Source: CADCTB01 sp038231955
GTDB taxonomy: Bacteria > Actinomycetota > Acidimicrobiia > Acidimicrobiales > AC-14
Direction of reading: 5' to 3'
NCBI GenBank assembly: GCA_038231955.1
Contig: JBBSIS010000002.1
Location: 1-45,936 of the forward strand
Length of the DNA stretch: 45,936 nt
Under the pieces are notes generated by a model. That model did not search any database. It saw only the letters and a list, made by a program, of their open reading frames with translations, and had not been told where the DNA came from. Shown here one piece after another: positions 36,032 through 44,891 of the stretch. Both the position numbers and the translations under genes were made by a program. The stretch's first letter is position 1; every line of letters starts with the position of its first letter.

Positions 36032-38665
36032 TCAGCCTTTGGCGTCGGCCCAGGAGGCGCCCCACGAGAGGTTGACTTCCAGGGGTACGGACAGGTCGGC
36101 GGCGCCCCGCATGGCCTCGAGGGTCAGGGCGGCCACGGCCTGCTCCTCCTCGGGCACCACCTCGAGGATCACCTCGTCGTGCACCTGGAGGACCAGCCGG
36201 CTGGTCCGACCCTGCTCTTCGAGCCCGCGGTCGAGGCGGACGAGGGCGACTTTGAAGATGTCGGCGGCAAGGCCCTGGATGCCTGCGTTCATGGCCTGGC
36301 GCTCGCCGGCCTGGCGCAGGCGGTAGTTCGACGAGGACAGCTCGGGGATCTGCCGGCGCCGGCCGAACAGGGTCTCGGTGTAGCCCCGGTCCCGTGCTTC
36401 GGCCACGGTGAGGTCCATGTAGGCCCGCACACTCGGGAAAGCCACGAAGTAGGCGTCGAGGATCTGGGCCGCCTCGGCGGTGGGGATGGCGAGGCGCTGG
36501 CCGAGGCCGAAGCTCTCCATGCCGTAGGCCAGGCCGTAGGAGACCATCTTGGCCTTCGACCGCTGGCCCAGCGTGACTGCCGATGCCTCGACGCCGAAGA
36601 TGCGGGCCGCAGTGGTCTCGTGGATGTCCTGGCCCGACTCGAAGGCCTGTATCAGGCCGGGATCCTGGGCCAGGTGGGCGATGACCCGCAGCTCGATCTG
36701 GTTGTAGTCGGCAACGAGGAAGCGGTGGCCGTCAGACGGGATGAACGCCCGCCGGATGCGGCGACCCTCCTCGGTGCGGATGGGGATGTTGTGCAGGTTG
36801 GGCCGGTCGGAGCTGAGCCGGCCGGTGCGGGCCACGGTCTGGTTGAACGACGCGTGGATGCGACCGTCGGGGGCGACCTCGCCGAGGAGGCTCTCGCCGT
36901 AGGTCGACCGCAGCTTCTCCACCTCCCGGTACCTGAGCAAGGGCTCGATCACGGGGTGGAGACCCCGCAGCTTCTCCAGCGAGGCCGCGTCGGTGGAGAA
37001 GCCGGTCTTGGTCTTCTTTTGCGGGGCCAGGCCGAGCGTGTCGAACAGCACAGCGCGCAGCTGCTTGGTGGAGTTGACCAGGAAGCGCTGGCCGCAGACA
37101 TCCTGAATCTCCTCCTCCAGGCGCTTGCCCTCGGCGACCAGTCCGTCGTAGATGCGGCGGAGAACGTCGACATCGACCCGCACCCCGACCGTTTCCATCC
37201 GGGCCAGCACGCGGACCAGGGGCCGCTCGATGTCGTCGTACAACGGGCGCAGGCCGCGGCTGTCGAGGGCGGCGGCCAGGACGGGGGCAAGGCGGGCGAC
37301 GGCCACGGCCCGGCGGGCGGCCTGGTCGGCCGGGTCGGGGGCGGTGCCCGACAAGTCGAGCTGGCCGGGCGGCGGGGCCTCGGGCGAGCGGATGTCGAGA
37401 CCGAGGAACCGCACGGCCAGGTCCTCGAGGAGGTACTGGGACTCGGCGGGATCGAGAAGGTAGGCGGCGATGGCCGTGTCGATCCCGAGGTCGTCCAGAT
37501 CGATGCCCCTCAGGTCCAAGGCCCGCATGAGCTCCTTGGCCTTGTGGGCGTGGAACGGGCCGAGCTCCGCCGGCACCAGCTCGCAGGGGATCCACCAGGC
37601 TTGTCCGACGTCGGCCTCCCCGCGCTCTGCGTCGCCCGGGGTCGCAGCCGCCACACCCAGTAGCGGGCTGCGTCCCTCTGCGCCCTCCCATGCCGCGGCC
37701 AGGCTCACGCCGGCCTGCAGCGCCTGTGCCGCCTCCTCCAGCGACGTCACCCGCCGCACCGCCACCTCGCCCAACGTCTCGCTGGCCTCGGGTGGCGGCG
37801 TGGAGGCGCCGGTGGCCTCGACGAAGCGGGGGTACAGCGTGTTGAACTCGAGGAAGACGAACAGGTCGCGCACGGCGTCGGGATCCCATTGGCCCATGCG
37901 CAGGCTGGCCAGGTCGACGTCGAGGGGGACGTCACGGACCAGCGGGGTGGCGGTGGCGTTGCGCCGCACCTGAGCCTCGTGGGCGAACAGGCTCTCCCGC
38001 AGCTTGGGCGTGTTCTTCTCGACGTTGGCGAACACACCGTCGAGGTCGCCGTAGGTATTGATGAGCTTGGCCGCCGTCTTGGGACCGACGCCGGGAACGC
38101 CCGGGAGGTTGTCGGACGGATCGCCGCGCAGGGCGGCGTATTGCGGGTAGTCGACCGGCGCCACGCCGGTGCGCTCCTTGATGCCGGCCTCGTCGTAGAG
38201 CACGTAGTCGCTCACGCCCCGGCGGTTGTACAGGACCTTGACGTGGGGATCCTCGACCAGCTGGTAGGCGTCGCGGTCGCCGGTGACCACGATGACATCC
38301 TCTCCCCGGTCGCGGGCCTCGGTGGCCAGGGTGGCGATCACGTCGTCGGCCTCGAAGCCGGGCTTCTCGACGATGGGGATCTTCAACGTCTCTACGACCT
38401 GGCGGACCAGGCCGAGCTGCTGGCGCAGGATGTCGGGCGCCGCCTCCCGGCCCGCCTTGTAGTCGTCGACCAGGGCGTGGCGGAAGGTGGGCTCGGGGCG
38501 GTCGAAGGCCACTGCGATCTGGTCGGGCGCGTGGTCCTTGAGCAGGTTGATGAGCATCGAGGTGAACCCGAAGACCGCGTTGGTGACCTGGCCGGAGGCG
38601 GTGGCCAGGTCGGTGGGCAGGGCGAAGAAGGCCCGGTAGGCCAGCGAGTGGCCGTCGAGGAGCAT
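36032..38665 (-). CDS. polA: DNA polymerase I
   Basis: The protein (877 aa from ATG 38665) has a 5'-3' exonuclease domain, a degenerate 3'-5' exonuclease domain and a family A polymerase domain. Polymerase motifs are VADYNQIELRVIAHL (A), AKMVSYGLAYGMESFGL (B, Tyr at the ddNTP-discriminating site) and LVLQVHDEVILEV (C). The DEDD proofreading residues are absent, as is usual for actinobacterial Pol I. The real start may be the in-frame ATC at 38677, which would restore the common N-terminus ATLMLLDGHSLAYRAFF and sits 6 nt after TACCAT. Confidence 0.95.
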   Translation of the reverse strand: MLLDGHSLAYRAFFALPTDLATASGQVTNAVFGFTSMLINLLKDHAPDQIAVAFDRPEPTFRHALVDDYKAGREAAPDILRQQLGLVRQVVETLKIPIVEKPGFEADDVIATLATEARDRGEDVIVVTGDRDAYQLVEDPHVKVLYNRRGVSDYVLYDEAGIKERTGVAPVDYPQYAALRGDPSDNLPGVPGVGPKTAAKLINTYGDLDGVFANVEKNTPKLRESLFAHEAQVRRNATATPLVRDVPLDVDLASLRMGQWDPDAVRDLFVFLEFNTLYPRFVEATGASTPPPEASETLGEVAVRRVTSLEEAAQALQAGVSLAAAWEGAEGRSPLLGVAAATPGDAERGEADVGQAWWIPCELVPAELGPFHAHKAKELMRALDLRGIDLDDLGIDTAIAAYLLDPAESQYLLEDLAVRFLGLDIRSPEAPPPGQLDLSGTAPDPADQAARRAVAVARLAPVLAAALDSRGLRPLYDDIERPLVRVLARMETVGVRVDVDVLRRIYDGLVAEGKRLEEEIQDVCGQRFLVNSTKQLRAVLFDTLGLAPQKKTKTGFSTDAASLEKLRGLHPVIEPLLRYREVEKLRSTYGESLLGEVAPDGRIHASFNQTVARTGRLSSDRPNLHNIPIRTEEGRRIRRAFIPSDGHRFLVADYNQIELRVIAHLAQDPGLIQAFESGQDIHETTAARIFGVEASAVTLGQRSKAKMVSYGLAYGMESFGLGQRLAIPTAEAAQILDAYFVAFPSVRAYMDLTVAEARDRGYTETLFGRRRQIPELSSSNYRLRQAGERQAMNAGIQGLAADIFKVALVRLDRGLEEQGRTSRLVLQVHDEVILEVVPEEEQAVAALTLEAMRGAADLSVPLEVNLSWGASWADAKG

Positions 38666-38683
38666 CAGTGTGGCGATGCTCGA

Positions 38684-38689
38684 ATGGTA
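38684..38689 (-). promoter_or_regulatory. polA -10 element pointing at an ATC codon
   Basis: TACCAT is followed by 6 nt and an in-frame ATC four codons before the first ATG of polA. The geometry equals that at uvrA, uvrB and the 19079 gene. Confidence 0.45.
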
Positions 38690-38760
38690 CGACCCAATGT
38701 CAGGACCGGGCGCGAACTGTCGACGGGGAGCGGCCAGGCACTGAGACGACCGGCGGCCGG

Positions 38761-38766
38761 TACCAT
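38761..38766 (+). promoter_or_regulatory. -10 element of the DtxR-family gene
   Basis: TACCAT precedes GTG 38774 by 7 nt. The in-frame ATG at 38765 lies inside the hexamer and would not be transcribed from this promoter, which is why GTG is preferred as the start. Confidence 0.45.
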
Positions 38767-38773
38767 GTCCGGC

Positions 38774-39433
38774 GTGGCTGACGGCTTCCATCCCCCGCTC
38801 GAGGAGTACCTGGAGGCGATCTGGGAGCTCCAGGAGGAGGGCATCCAGGTCATCCAGGCCCGCCTGGCCGAGCACCTGAGCGTGTCGGCGCCCTCGGTGT
38901 CGGAGATGATCCGCCGCCTGCGGTCCGAAGGCTGGGTCGAGGTCACCGACCGCTTTCTCACCCTCACCGACAAGGGCCGGGCGCGGGCCATCAGCGTGGT
39001 GCGCAAGCACCGCCTGGCCGAGCGCCTCCTCACCGACGTGATCGGCCTGCCGTGGCACAAGACCCACGTCGAGGCATGCCGGTGGGAGCACGTGATCTCC
39101 GACGAGGTCGAGGAACGCCTGGTGGTCCTCCTCGGAAACCCGGCCACCTGCCCGCACGGAAATCCCATCCCGGGATCCGGGGGGCCCGAGCGCGATCTGT
39201 CGGCCCTGGCCATGTCGGAGCCGGGCGACCGTGTCCGCTTGGAGCGGGTCACCGAGCAGGTCGAGGTCGACCTCGACGCCCTCATCTACCTCGACAGCCA
39301 CGGGTTCATCCCCGGCTGCAACGCCGAGGTGCGCGCCAAGGCCCCCGACGGCACGCTGACCCTCGCCCTTCCCGAGGGCAGCATCGCCCTCGGTCCCGCC
39401 CTCGCCGGCCAGCTCTTCGTCGCCCGGGTGTAA
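38774..39433 (+). CDS. DtxR/IdeR-family metal-dependent repressor
   Basis: The 219-aa protein begins ADGFHPPLEEYLEAIWELQE and has a winged helix (RLAEHLSVSAPSVSEMIRRL), a metal-binding dimerisation domain (RWEHVISDEVEERLVVLLGN, CPHGNPIPG) and a C-terminal FeoA/SH3-like domain. It matches the full-length IdeR/MntR layout with the Cys and His/Glu metal ligands present. Iron or manganese as co-repressor cannot be told. Divergent from polA, probably from a leaderless mRNA. Confidence 0.93.
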   Translation: MADGFHPPLEEYLEAIWELQEEGIQVIQARLAEHLSVSAPSVSEMIRRLRSEGWVEVTDRFLTLTDKGRARAISVVRKHRLAERLLTDVIGLPWHKTHVEACRWEHVISDEVEERLVVLLGNPATCPHGNPIPGSGGPERDLSALAMSEPGDRVRLERVTEQVEVDLDALIYLDSHGFIPGCNAEVRAKAPDGTLTLALPEGSIALGPALAGQLFVARV

Positions 39434-39440
39434 TTCGGCG

Positions 39441-40730
39441 CTACTCCGGCGGCGTGCGAGACAACGGCGCGGTCATTGTTTGCGGCCGTGCCGATCTGAG
39501 CTTCGCCGATCGTTCCACGAGCAGAGTGACGAGTTTGTCATCCGCGACGAGAGTCGCCGCCGCGGCCGCGTCCACCGCGGCGTCGAACCGTTCGAGAATG
39601 GAGACGACAACATCGCGAGCTTCCGCGAGCGGGACGCCCCAGGCGCGGGCCTCGGCGACGATGTCATCGACGGTGATGCCGTTGATATCGGCGTTGCCGT
39701 TGACCCGCATTGAGGCCTCTTGCGACACCAGGGGGTACGCCACAGTCGCAAAGACGTCGTAGGGGGGTGCGAGGACGATCGACCCGGACGAGTCATGGCA
39801 GATGGAGATGTTCTTGCCGTGGGCATCAGCGTTGCCGATCAACACGTTGAACGTGACGTACTGCGCAAGCCGAGCGACACCCGCCGGATCGCCCCAGCGC
39901 CGCAGCAGCCGGGCAACGTCGGAAAGGCTCGGGCCGCCCTGATGTTCGTACTTGGCATTGGGGCGAACGGTGGAGACGGAGAGGGCTTGGCAGACGTCCT
40001 CTTGATGAGTCCGCGTGATCGTGCCGTCCGGGTTGACCGTCCTGTCGAACCGGGTGACTGCGACAACGTCGCGTCCGTCGACCCTCATCAAGCTGACCTC
40101 CGGCGCAGACAAGCCAAGGTTTGCTACAACCCGCATGCAGAGCACCTCGTTGCGAGCCGAGCCCGGCAACGCCGGGTTCTCGAGCTTGAGAATGTGGGTG
40201 GAGGCCGATCCTTTACCGGGCAGGCCCCACCGGTTGAGGCCAAGCGATGTGACCAGCAGCTTCTGCTGCACGCCGGCCAGTGACGCGCGCACAAGCCCGT
40301 CGACGCCAAGAGGGTGGAGGGGCAGATCGCGGATCCGCTGATTCAGATCATCCTCGGTGAGGACGAGCGATCTGGCCAGGCGCGGGACTTCGGGCCCAGG
40401 ACGATTGGCTGGCTGGATCGTGATCGCCCCTGCGCACTCCCGCCCGAGCTCAGCGAGCAGACCGAACGAATCGCTGTCTTCAACGCCAAGGTCGTACGCA
40501 ATCGTTCGACGGACCTCACCCTCCGGGAGCAACCCGTCGAAGTACGAATGAGCGATCTTCGACGGGTACCAGCGTGTGGCGACCGGCATGGAGACCGAAA
40601 CGAGAGGCCGCCCGAGCGCACCCGCTTGTGCAGCAGCGGAGTAGCGGAACTCCACTTGTCGGCTTTTGCGGTTGCGGCGCAGATGGCCGACCAGCTCCTG
40701 ATGAAGCCATACCTCGAGCGCGTCGGTCAA
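39441..40730 (-). CDS. hipA: HipA-type serine/threonine kinase toxin
   Basis: The 429-aa protein has the HipA N-1 region (WLHQELVGHLRRN, SYFDGLLPEGEVRRTIAYDL), a P-loop-like region (DGLVRASLAGVQQKLLV) and the catalytic NADAHGKN (300-307), with a metal-binding Asp in PPYDVFATV (325). In E. coli HipA phosphorylates glutamyl-tRNA synthetase and induces dormancy; the target here is unknown. The TTG start overlaps the hipB stop (TTGA). Confidence 0.92.
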   Translation of the reverse strand: MTDALEVWLHQELVGHLRRNRKSRQVEFRYSAAAQAGALGRPLVSVSMPVATRWYPSKIAHSYFDGLLPEGEVRRTIAYDLGVEDSDSFGLLAELGRECAGAITIQPANRPGPEVPRLARSLVLTEDDLNQRIRDLPLHPLGVDGLVRASLAGVQQKLLVTSLGLNRWGLPGKGSASTHILKLENPALPGSARNEVLCMRVVANLGLSAPEVSLMRVDGRDVVAVTRFDRTVNPDGTITRTHQEDVCQALSVSTVRPNAKYEHQGGPSLSDVARLLRRWGDPAGVARLAQYVTFNVLIGNADAHGKNISICHDSSGSIVLAPPYDVFATVAYPLVSQEASMRVNGNADINGITVDDIVAEARAWGVPLAEARDVVVSILERFDAAVDAAAAATLVADDKLVTLLVERSAKLRSARPQTMTAPLSRTPPE

Positions 40731-40945
40731 TCGGGCGTCTCCAACACGACCCGAACGTTCAAGGCATGAAGCACTGCAAAAATATGCTCTAGCGCCTCAG
40801 TGGTCCTCCCGTTCTCCAGGGCCGACAGGTAGGCGCGATGGATACCGGCCCGGCCCGCAAGATCCGCTTGGGTCATCTCCGCCGCGGCCCGGAACTCCCG
40901 GATGGCGAGACCGACCGTGGGCGCAGCGTGGGCTTCGTAACGCAT
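40727..40945 (-). CDS. hipB: HipB-type antitoxin
   Basis: The 72-aa XRE-family protein has a helix-turn-helix (IREFRAAAEMTQADLAGRAG, HRAYLSALENGRTTEALEHI) and a short strand (NVRVVLETPD). ATG 40945 has AGGGGG 7 nt upstream; a GTG at 40972 is possible. It should repress hipBA together with HipA through the dyad at 40974-41014. Confidence 0.88.
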   Translation of the reverse strand: MRYEAHAAPTVGLAIREFRAAAEMTQADLAGRAGIHRAYLSALENGRTTEALEHIFAVLHALNVRVVLETPD

Positions 40946-40973
40946 GCCACTACCCCCTGGGCACAATGTCACT

Positions 40974-41014
40974 GTTTGCGGACATCTTATCCATCCGCCG
41001 GAATGTCCGCAAAC
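40974..41014. promoter_or_regulatory. hipBA operator dyad
   Basis: GTTTGCGGACAT (40974-40985) and ATGTCCGCAAAC (41003-41014) are perfect 12-bp inverted arms, 17 nt apart. Inside lies TATCC-N7-GGAAT, close to the TATCC-N8-GGATA box bound by E. coli HipB. It lies directly upstream of hipB. Confidence 0.75.
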
Positions 41015-41040
41015 TCAGACACCGTCGGGGGTGCCACCCG

Positions 41041-41658
41041 CTACTCCGGCGGCGGCTCGGACTGGTGGGAAGGCGGCGTCCCTTCGGGGGGCAGGGAGCC
41101 GTCGATGACCTGCTGGGCAACGGTGCGCATCTTGGCCCGCTGCTGCATGGCCGTCTTCTGGATGAACGAGAAGGCATCGTTCTCGCCCATGTTCTCCCGG
41201 TCCATGAGCAGGCCTTTGGCCCGCTCGACGAGGCGGCGGGTCTCCAGCAGCTCCTTGGTGCCCTCGACCTCGGCCTCCAGGGCCTTCATGTCGTTGAACC
41301 GGCCAAGGGCCACCTCGATGGCCGGCACCAGGTCGCTCTTCTGGAACGGCTTGACCAGGTAGTAGAAGGCACCGGCGTCACGGGCCTGCTCCACGAGGTC
41401 GCGCTGGCTGAAGGCGGTGAGGATCAGGACCGCCGCCCGGCGGCCCTCCGTGATCTGGCGGGCGGCGGAGATGCCGTCGAGGCCGGGCATCTTGATGTCG
41501 AGGATGGCCAGATCGGGATGGAGCTCGCGCACGAGCTCGACCGCCTCGTCGCCCCGGCCCACGGCGCCGACGACCTCGTAGCCCTCTTCCTCGAGGGTCT
41601 CCTTCAGGTCGAGGCGGATCAGGGCCTCGTCCTCGGCGATGACGATGCGGACGGCCAC
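41041..41658 (-). CDS. pdtaR: ANTAR-domain response regulator (PdtaR-like)
   Basis: The 205-aa protein has a receiver (VRIVIAEDEALIRLDLKETL, phospho-acceptor in LAILDIKMPGLDG, Lys in YLVKPFQKSD), a coiled linker and an ANTAR domain (RRLVERAKGLLMDRENMGEN, AFSFIQKTAMQQRAKMRTVA). ANTAR domains bind paired hairpins in nascent RNA and block termination. It is the counterpart of mycobacterial PdtaR, encoded near polA there as well. GTG 41658 is 7 nt after TAATCT, so it may be leaderless. Confidence 0.93.
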   Translation of the reverse strand: MAVRIVIAEDEALIRLDLKETLEEEGYEVVGAVGRGDEAVELVRELHPDLAILDIKMPGLDGISAARQITEGRRAAVLILTAFSQRDLVEQARDAGAFYYLVKPFQKSDLVPAIEVALGRFNDMKALEAEVEGTKELLETRRLVERAKGLLMDRENMGENDAFSFIQKTAMQQRAKMRTVAQQVIDGSLPPEGTPPSHQSEPPPE

Positions 41659-41668
41659 GACGCCGAGA

Positions 41669-41962
41669 TTAGGGCGGTTCGGCGACGAGTCGGTCGAGAA
41701 GCTCGTCCTGGGTGCGCTCGAGCTCGGCGACCTGGGTCACGAGCTGAGCCCGGCTCCGTGTCATGGCGTCGGCATGCCTCTGGGCCTCACGATGCTCCCG
41801 GTCGGCCATCGGGGTCTCCGACACCATGGCCCGAAGTCGAGCATCGTCGGCGGCATCGGCCAGAAAGGCCAGTTGCTCGTCGACGACCCGGAGCTCGACC
41901 CGTAGCCCCTTCAGACGCTCAGCGGCCTCCGACAGCTTGCGTTCCACCAGCCATCTGGACAT
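41669..41962 (-). CDS. Small coiled-coil protein
   Basis: The 97-aa protein MSRWLVERKLSEAAERLKGL is almost wholly helical and charged, with heptad patterns (LRVELRVVDEQLAFLADAAD, AQLVTQVAELERTQDELLDR). I do not recognise a function. TAGAAT lies 8 nt before ATG 41962, and its stop overlaps the promoter of the ANTAR gene, so the two are closely linked. Confidence 0.7.
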   Translation of the reverse strand: MSRWLVERKLSEAAERLKGLRVELRVVDEQLAFLADAADDARLRAMVSETPMADREHREAQRHADAMTRSRAQLVTQVAELERTQDELLDRLVAEPP

Positions 41963-42020
41963 GCTCGCCCATTCTACTGTGGGGCCGCGGCTGGGAGGCC
42001 GGCATGGAAGGCTGGTGCCC

Positions 42021-42299
42021 ATGGGCCGAGGTTGGCGGTTCCTTCTGGTCATGGGCGTCACCCTGGTGCTGTCCCTCGCCCTGCGAGCCGTCGGCGTCGG
42101 CCTGGTCCTGCCGCTGCTGCTGCCCATTCCGTCCCTCGCCATGGCCTATTTCTCTATGAAGGAGCGCCAGCCACCGAAGTGCCCGGCCTGCGAGCTGCGC
42201 CTTTCGTACCGGAAACTGGGGCCCCACCACGGGATGCTGGAGTGCCCGACCATGTGCGGCTACCGGCGCCTGGTCGGCGATCCGCGGGGCCCGCAATGA
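42021..42299 (+). CDS. Small membrane protein with a Cys-rich tail
   Basis: The 92-aa protein MGRGWRFLLVMGVTLVLSLA has two hydrophobic segments (about 7-40) and a cytoplasmic tail with CPAC, later CPTMC, and basic residues. The four cysteines may bind zinc or be a degenerate zinc ribbon. No known function. It is divergent from the coiled-coil gene and 33 bp upstream of malQ. Confidence 0.55.
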   Translation: MGRGWRFLLVMGVTLVLSLALRAVGVGLVLPLLLPIPSLAMAYFSMKERQPPKCPACELRLSYRKLGPHHGMLECPTMCGYRRLVGDPRGPQ

Positions 42300-42332
42300 G
42301 CTTCCCGCCGCCGCCCGTACACTGCGGCCACG

Positions 42333-44186
42333 ATGGGCGCAGCCGAGTGGGGCATTCAGCAACGTTGGCGCGATGCAACGGGTTCGTGGCACGACATCGC
42401 CACGGAGGCCGTCGATCGTGTCCTCGCCTCCATGGGCACGGACGGTGAGGGGCCGCCGCCGCCGGCCCGGGCGCTTTTCGTCCGGCCCGGCCAACCCGTG
42501 GAGATCCATGGCCCCAATGTGCTGACCACCGAAGACGGCGTGGAGGTTCGCGTCGACGGCCGGCTGCCGGCCGATCTGCCCTTGGGCTACCACAGCCTGG
42601 TGAACATCGATGACGGGGTACGGACCGATGTAGTTGCCAGCCCCGGCCGTTGCCCCCTGCCGGCCAACGCCCCGACATGGGGTTGGGCCGTCCAGCTCTA
42701 CGCGCTGCGATCGAGGGGCAGCTGGGGCATGGGGGATCTGTCCGACCTGCGAGAGCTGGGCCGGTGGTCGGCCGGCGAGCTCGACGCGGGCCTGCTGCTG
42801 GTCAACCCGCTCCACGCCGCTCATCCCACCCTGCCCCAGTCCGCCAGTCCCTACTTCCCGAGCAGCCGTCGCTTCCGCAATCCCCTCTATCTGCGGATCG
42901 AGGACATCGACGGCGCCCCGGCGCTGGCCGGCCTGGAAACCCTCACCGCCGCCGGGCGGGAGCTCAACCGGGCCCGCCACATCGACCGCGACGCCGTGTT
43001 CCGGCTGAAGATGGGCGCCCTGGAGCAGCTGTGGGAAGGCTTCCGGGGCGACGAGGCCTTCGACCGGTGGCGGGTCGAGCAAGGCTCAGCGCTGGGCGAC
43101 TATGCCGCTTTCTGCGTGCTGGCCGAGACTCACGGGCCCGACTGGCGCACGTGGCCCGAGGGCGCCCGTCACCCCGACGGCCCCACGGTGGCCGACGTCC
43201 AGCATCACAGCTACGGGCGCTGGCGGTTCCACCAGTGGCTCCAATGGCAGGTCGACCGTCAACTGGCGGCGGCGTCGGCCGAGATACCGGTCATGCACGA
43301 CCTGGCCGTCGGGGTCGACCCGGCCGGAGCCGACGGGTGGCTGTGGCAGGACGAGCTGGCCGAGGGCATGGCCGTCGGCGCCCCACCCGACGAGTTCAAC
43401 ACCAAGGGCCAGAACTGGGGCTTGCCGCCCTTCGACCCGTGGCGCCTACGGACGTCGGGCTACCAGCCGTTCATCCAGACCATCAGAGCCACGCTCGGCC
43501 ACGCCGGCGGCCTGCGCCTCGACCACGTCATGGGCATGTTCCGGCTGTGGTGGGTACCAGAGGGCGCGGAGGCGAGCGATGGGGCCTACGTCCGTTACCC
43601 CTCCGCCGACCTGCTCGACATCGTCGCCCTCGAGTGCCATCGGGCCGGGGCCTACGCGGTGGGCGAGGACCTCGGCACCGTCGAGGACTCAGTGCGCGTC
43701 GACCTGGCCGAGCGCAACATCCTTTCCTACCGCCTGGTGTGGTTCGAGGACGGTCCTCCGGAGGGCTACCCGGTGAAGGCTCTGGCCGCGGTGACCACCC
43801 ACGACCTGCCCACCATCGCCGGGCTGTGGAGCGGGAGCGACCTGCACGACCAGCGGGAGGTCGGCGTGGCCCCCAACGAGGCGTCCACCCTGGCGCTGCG
43901 GGAGCGGCTGAAGGACCTGGTGGGCGTGGACGACGACGACGCGGTGGACGACGTCGTGGCCGGCACCTACCGGGCGCTGTCCGCGGCTCCCTCCTTGCTG
44001 CTGACGGCCGGGCTCGACGACGCCCTGGGCGTGGAGGAGCGCCCCAACATGCCGGGAACGATCGACGAGTGGCCCAACTGGTCGATCGCCCTGCCTCTGA
44101 CGCTGGAGGAGATCCAGGAAGATCCCCGCCCGCGTGCGGTGGCCGCCGCCCTCGACCGTCGGGGCCGTGCCAAGGGACGTTCCTGA
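42333..44186 (+). CDS. malQ: 4-alpha-glucanotransferase
   Basis: The 617-aa GH77 enzyme transfers alpha-1,4-glucan segments between maltodextrins. Catalytic residues are visible: nucleophile Asp397 in GGLRLDHVMGMFR, acid/base Glu445 in YAVGEDLGTVED and Asp491 in TTHDLPTIAG. The N-terminus is an added beta domain (ALFVRPGQPVEIHGPNVL), as in actinobacterial long MalQ. Start ATG 42333, with TACACT 9 nt upstream. No other glycogen or maltose gene is nearby. Confidence 0.95.
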   Translation: MGAAEWGIQQRWRDATGSWHDIATEAVDRVLASMGTDGEGPPPPARALFVRPGQPVEIHGPNVLTTEDGVEVRVDGRLPADLPLGYHSLVNIDDGVRTDVVASPGRCPLPANAPTWGWAVQLYALRSRGSWGMGDLSDLRELGRWSAGELDAGLLLVNPLHAAHPTLPQSASPYFPSSRRFRNPLYLRIEDIDGAPALAGLETLTAAGRELNRARHIDRDAVFRLKMGALEQLWEGFRGDEAFDRWRVEQGSALGDYAAFCVLAETHGPDWRTWPEGARHPDGPTVADVQHHSYGRWRFHQWLQWQVDRQLAAASAEIPVMHDLAVGVDPAGADGWLWQDELAEGMAVGAPPDEFNTKGQNWGLPPFDPWRLRTSGYQPFIQTIRATLGHAGGLRLDHVMGMFRLWWVPEGAEASDGAYVRYPSADLLDIVALECHRAGAYAVGEDLGTVEDSVRVDLAERNILSYRLVWFEDGPPEGYPVKALAAVTTHDLPTIAGLWSGSDLHDQREVGVAPNEASTLALRERLKDLVGVDDDDAVDDVVAGTYRALSAAPSLLLTAGLDDALGVEERPNMPGTIDEWPNWSIALPLTLEEIQEDPRPRAVAAALDRRGRAKGRS

Positions 44187-44866
44187 TGGAGATCAGCGGT
44201 CTGCGGCTGTGGATCGCCGGAACGAACGCCTGGATCGTGGCCCCCTTGGGCGACGGGGGCGAGTGCGTGCTCGTCGATGCCCCACCCGACCCGGGCGCCA
44301 TCCTCGGCCACCTGGAGGAACACGGCCTGCGCCTCGTCGCCCTCCTGGCCACCCACGGCCACATCGACCACGTCGGCGGGATCGGCGAGACAAGTCGAGG
44401 CCAGGGCCACGGCGTGGCCGTCCACATCCACGACGCCGACCGGCACATGCTTCTCGACCCCATCGGCGCCAGTGGCACCCTCGGGCAGATCCTGGAGTAC
44501 GAGGAGCTCGACCTCCGCCCGCCCGAGCTGCTGGCCGGACTCGACGACGGCGAGCGGGTGTCGGGGGCGGGGATGACGTTCACCGCCATCCACACACCGG
44601 GCCATACCCAGGGCTCAACCTGCTTCCTCCTCGACGTCGAGGGGGAGGCGCCCATCCTCTTCAGCGGCGACCATCTCTTCGCCGGATCCGTCGGTCGCAC
44701 CGATCTCCCCGGCGGTAGCCACACCCAGCTCATGGCCTCCATGGCGGCCAGGATCCTGCCGATGGACGACGCGGTGCAGGTTCTGCCCGGGCACGGCGAG
44801 ACCACCACCATCGGCAAGGAGCGGGCCACCAATCCGTTCCTCACCGAGCTGCGCACGACCTCCTGA
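44186..44866 (+). CDS. Metallo-beta-lactamase-fold hydrolase (glyoxalase II-like)
   Basis: The 226-aa protein has the metal site HGHIDH (57-62), IHTPGHTQGSTCF, LFSGDHLFAGSVGRTDLPGG and LPGHGETTTIGKERATNPFL. This is the hydroxyacylglutathione-hydrolase-like group common beside uvrA/uvrB in actinobacteria. The thioester substrate is unknown, since actinobacteria usually lack glutathione. The start shares one base with the malQ stop (TGATG), so the two are translationally coupled. Confidence 0.9.
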   Translation: MEISGLRLWIAGTNAWIVAPLGDGGECVLVDAPPDPGAILGHLEEHGLRLVALLATHGHIDHVGGIGETSRGQGHGVAVHIHDADRHMLLDPIGASGTLGQILEYEELDLRPPELLAGLDDGERVSGAGMTFTAIHTPGHTQGSTCFLLDVEGEAPILFSGDHLFAGSVGRTDLPGGSHTQLMASMAARILPMDDAVQVLPGHGETTTIGKERATNPFLTELRTTS

Positions 44867-44891
44867 ACCGGGGATCGACCGGCGTTTGGGG

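Noticed and set aside
36026..37663. 545-codon plus-strand frame opposite polA
   Set aside because: The opposite strand encodes unmistakable DNA polymerase I; the frame is a codon-bias shadow.
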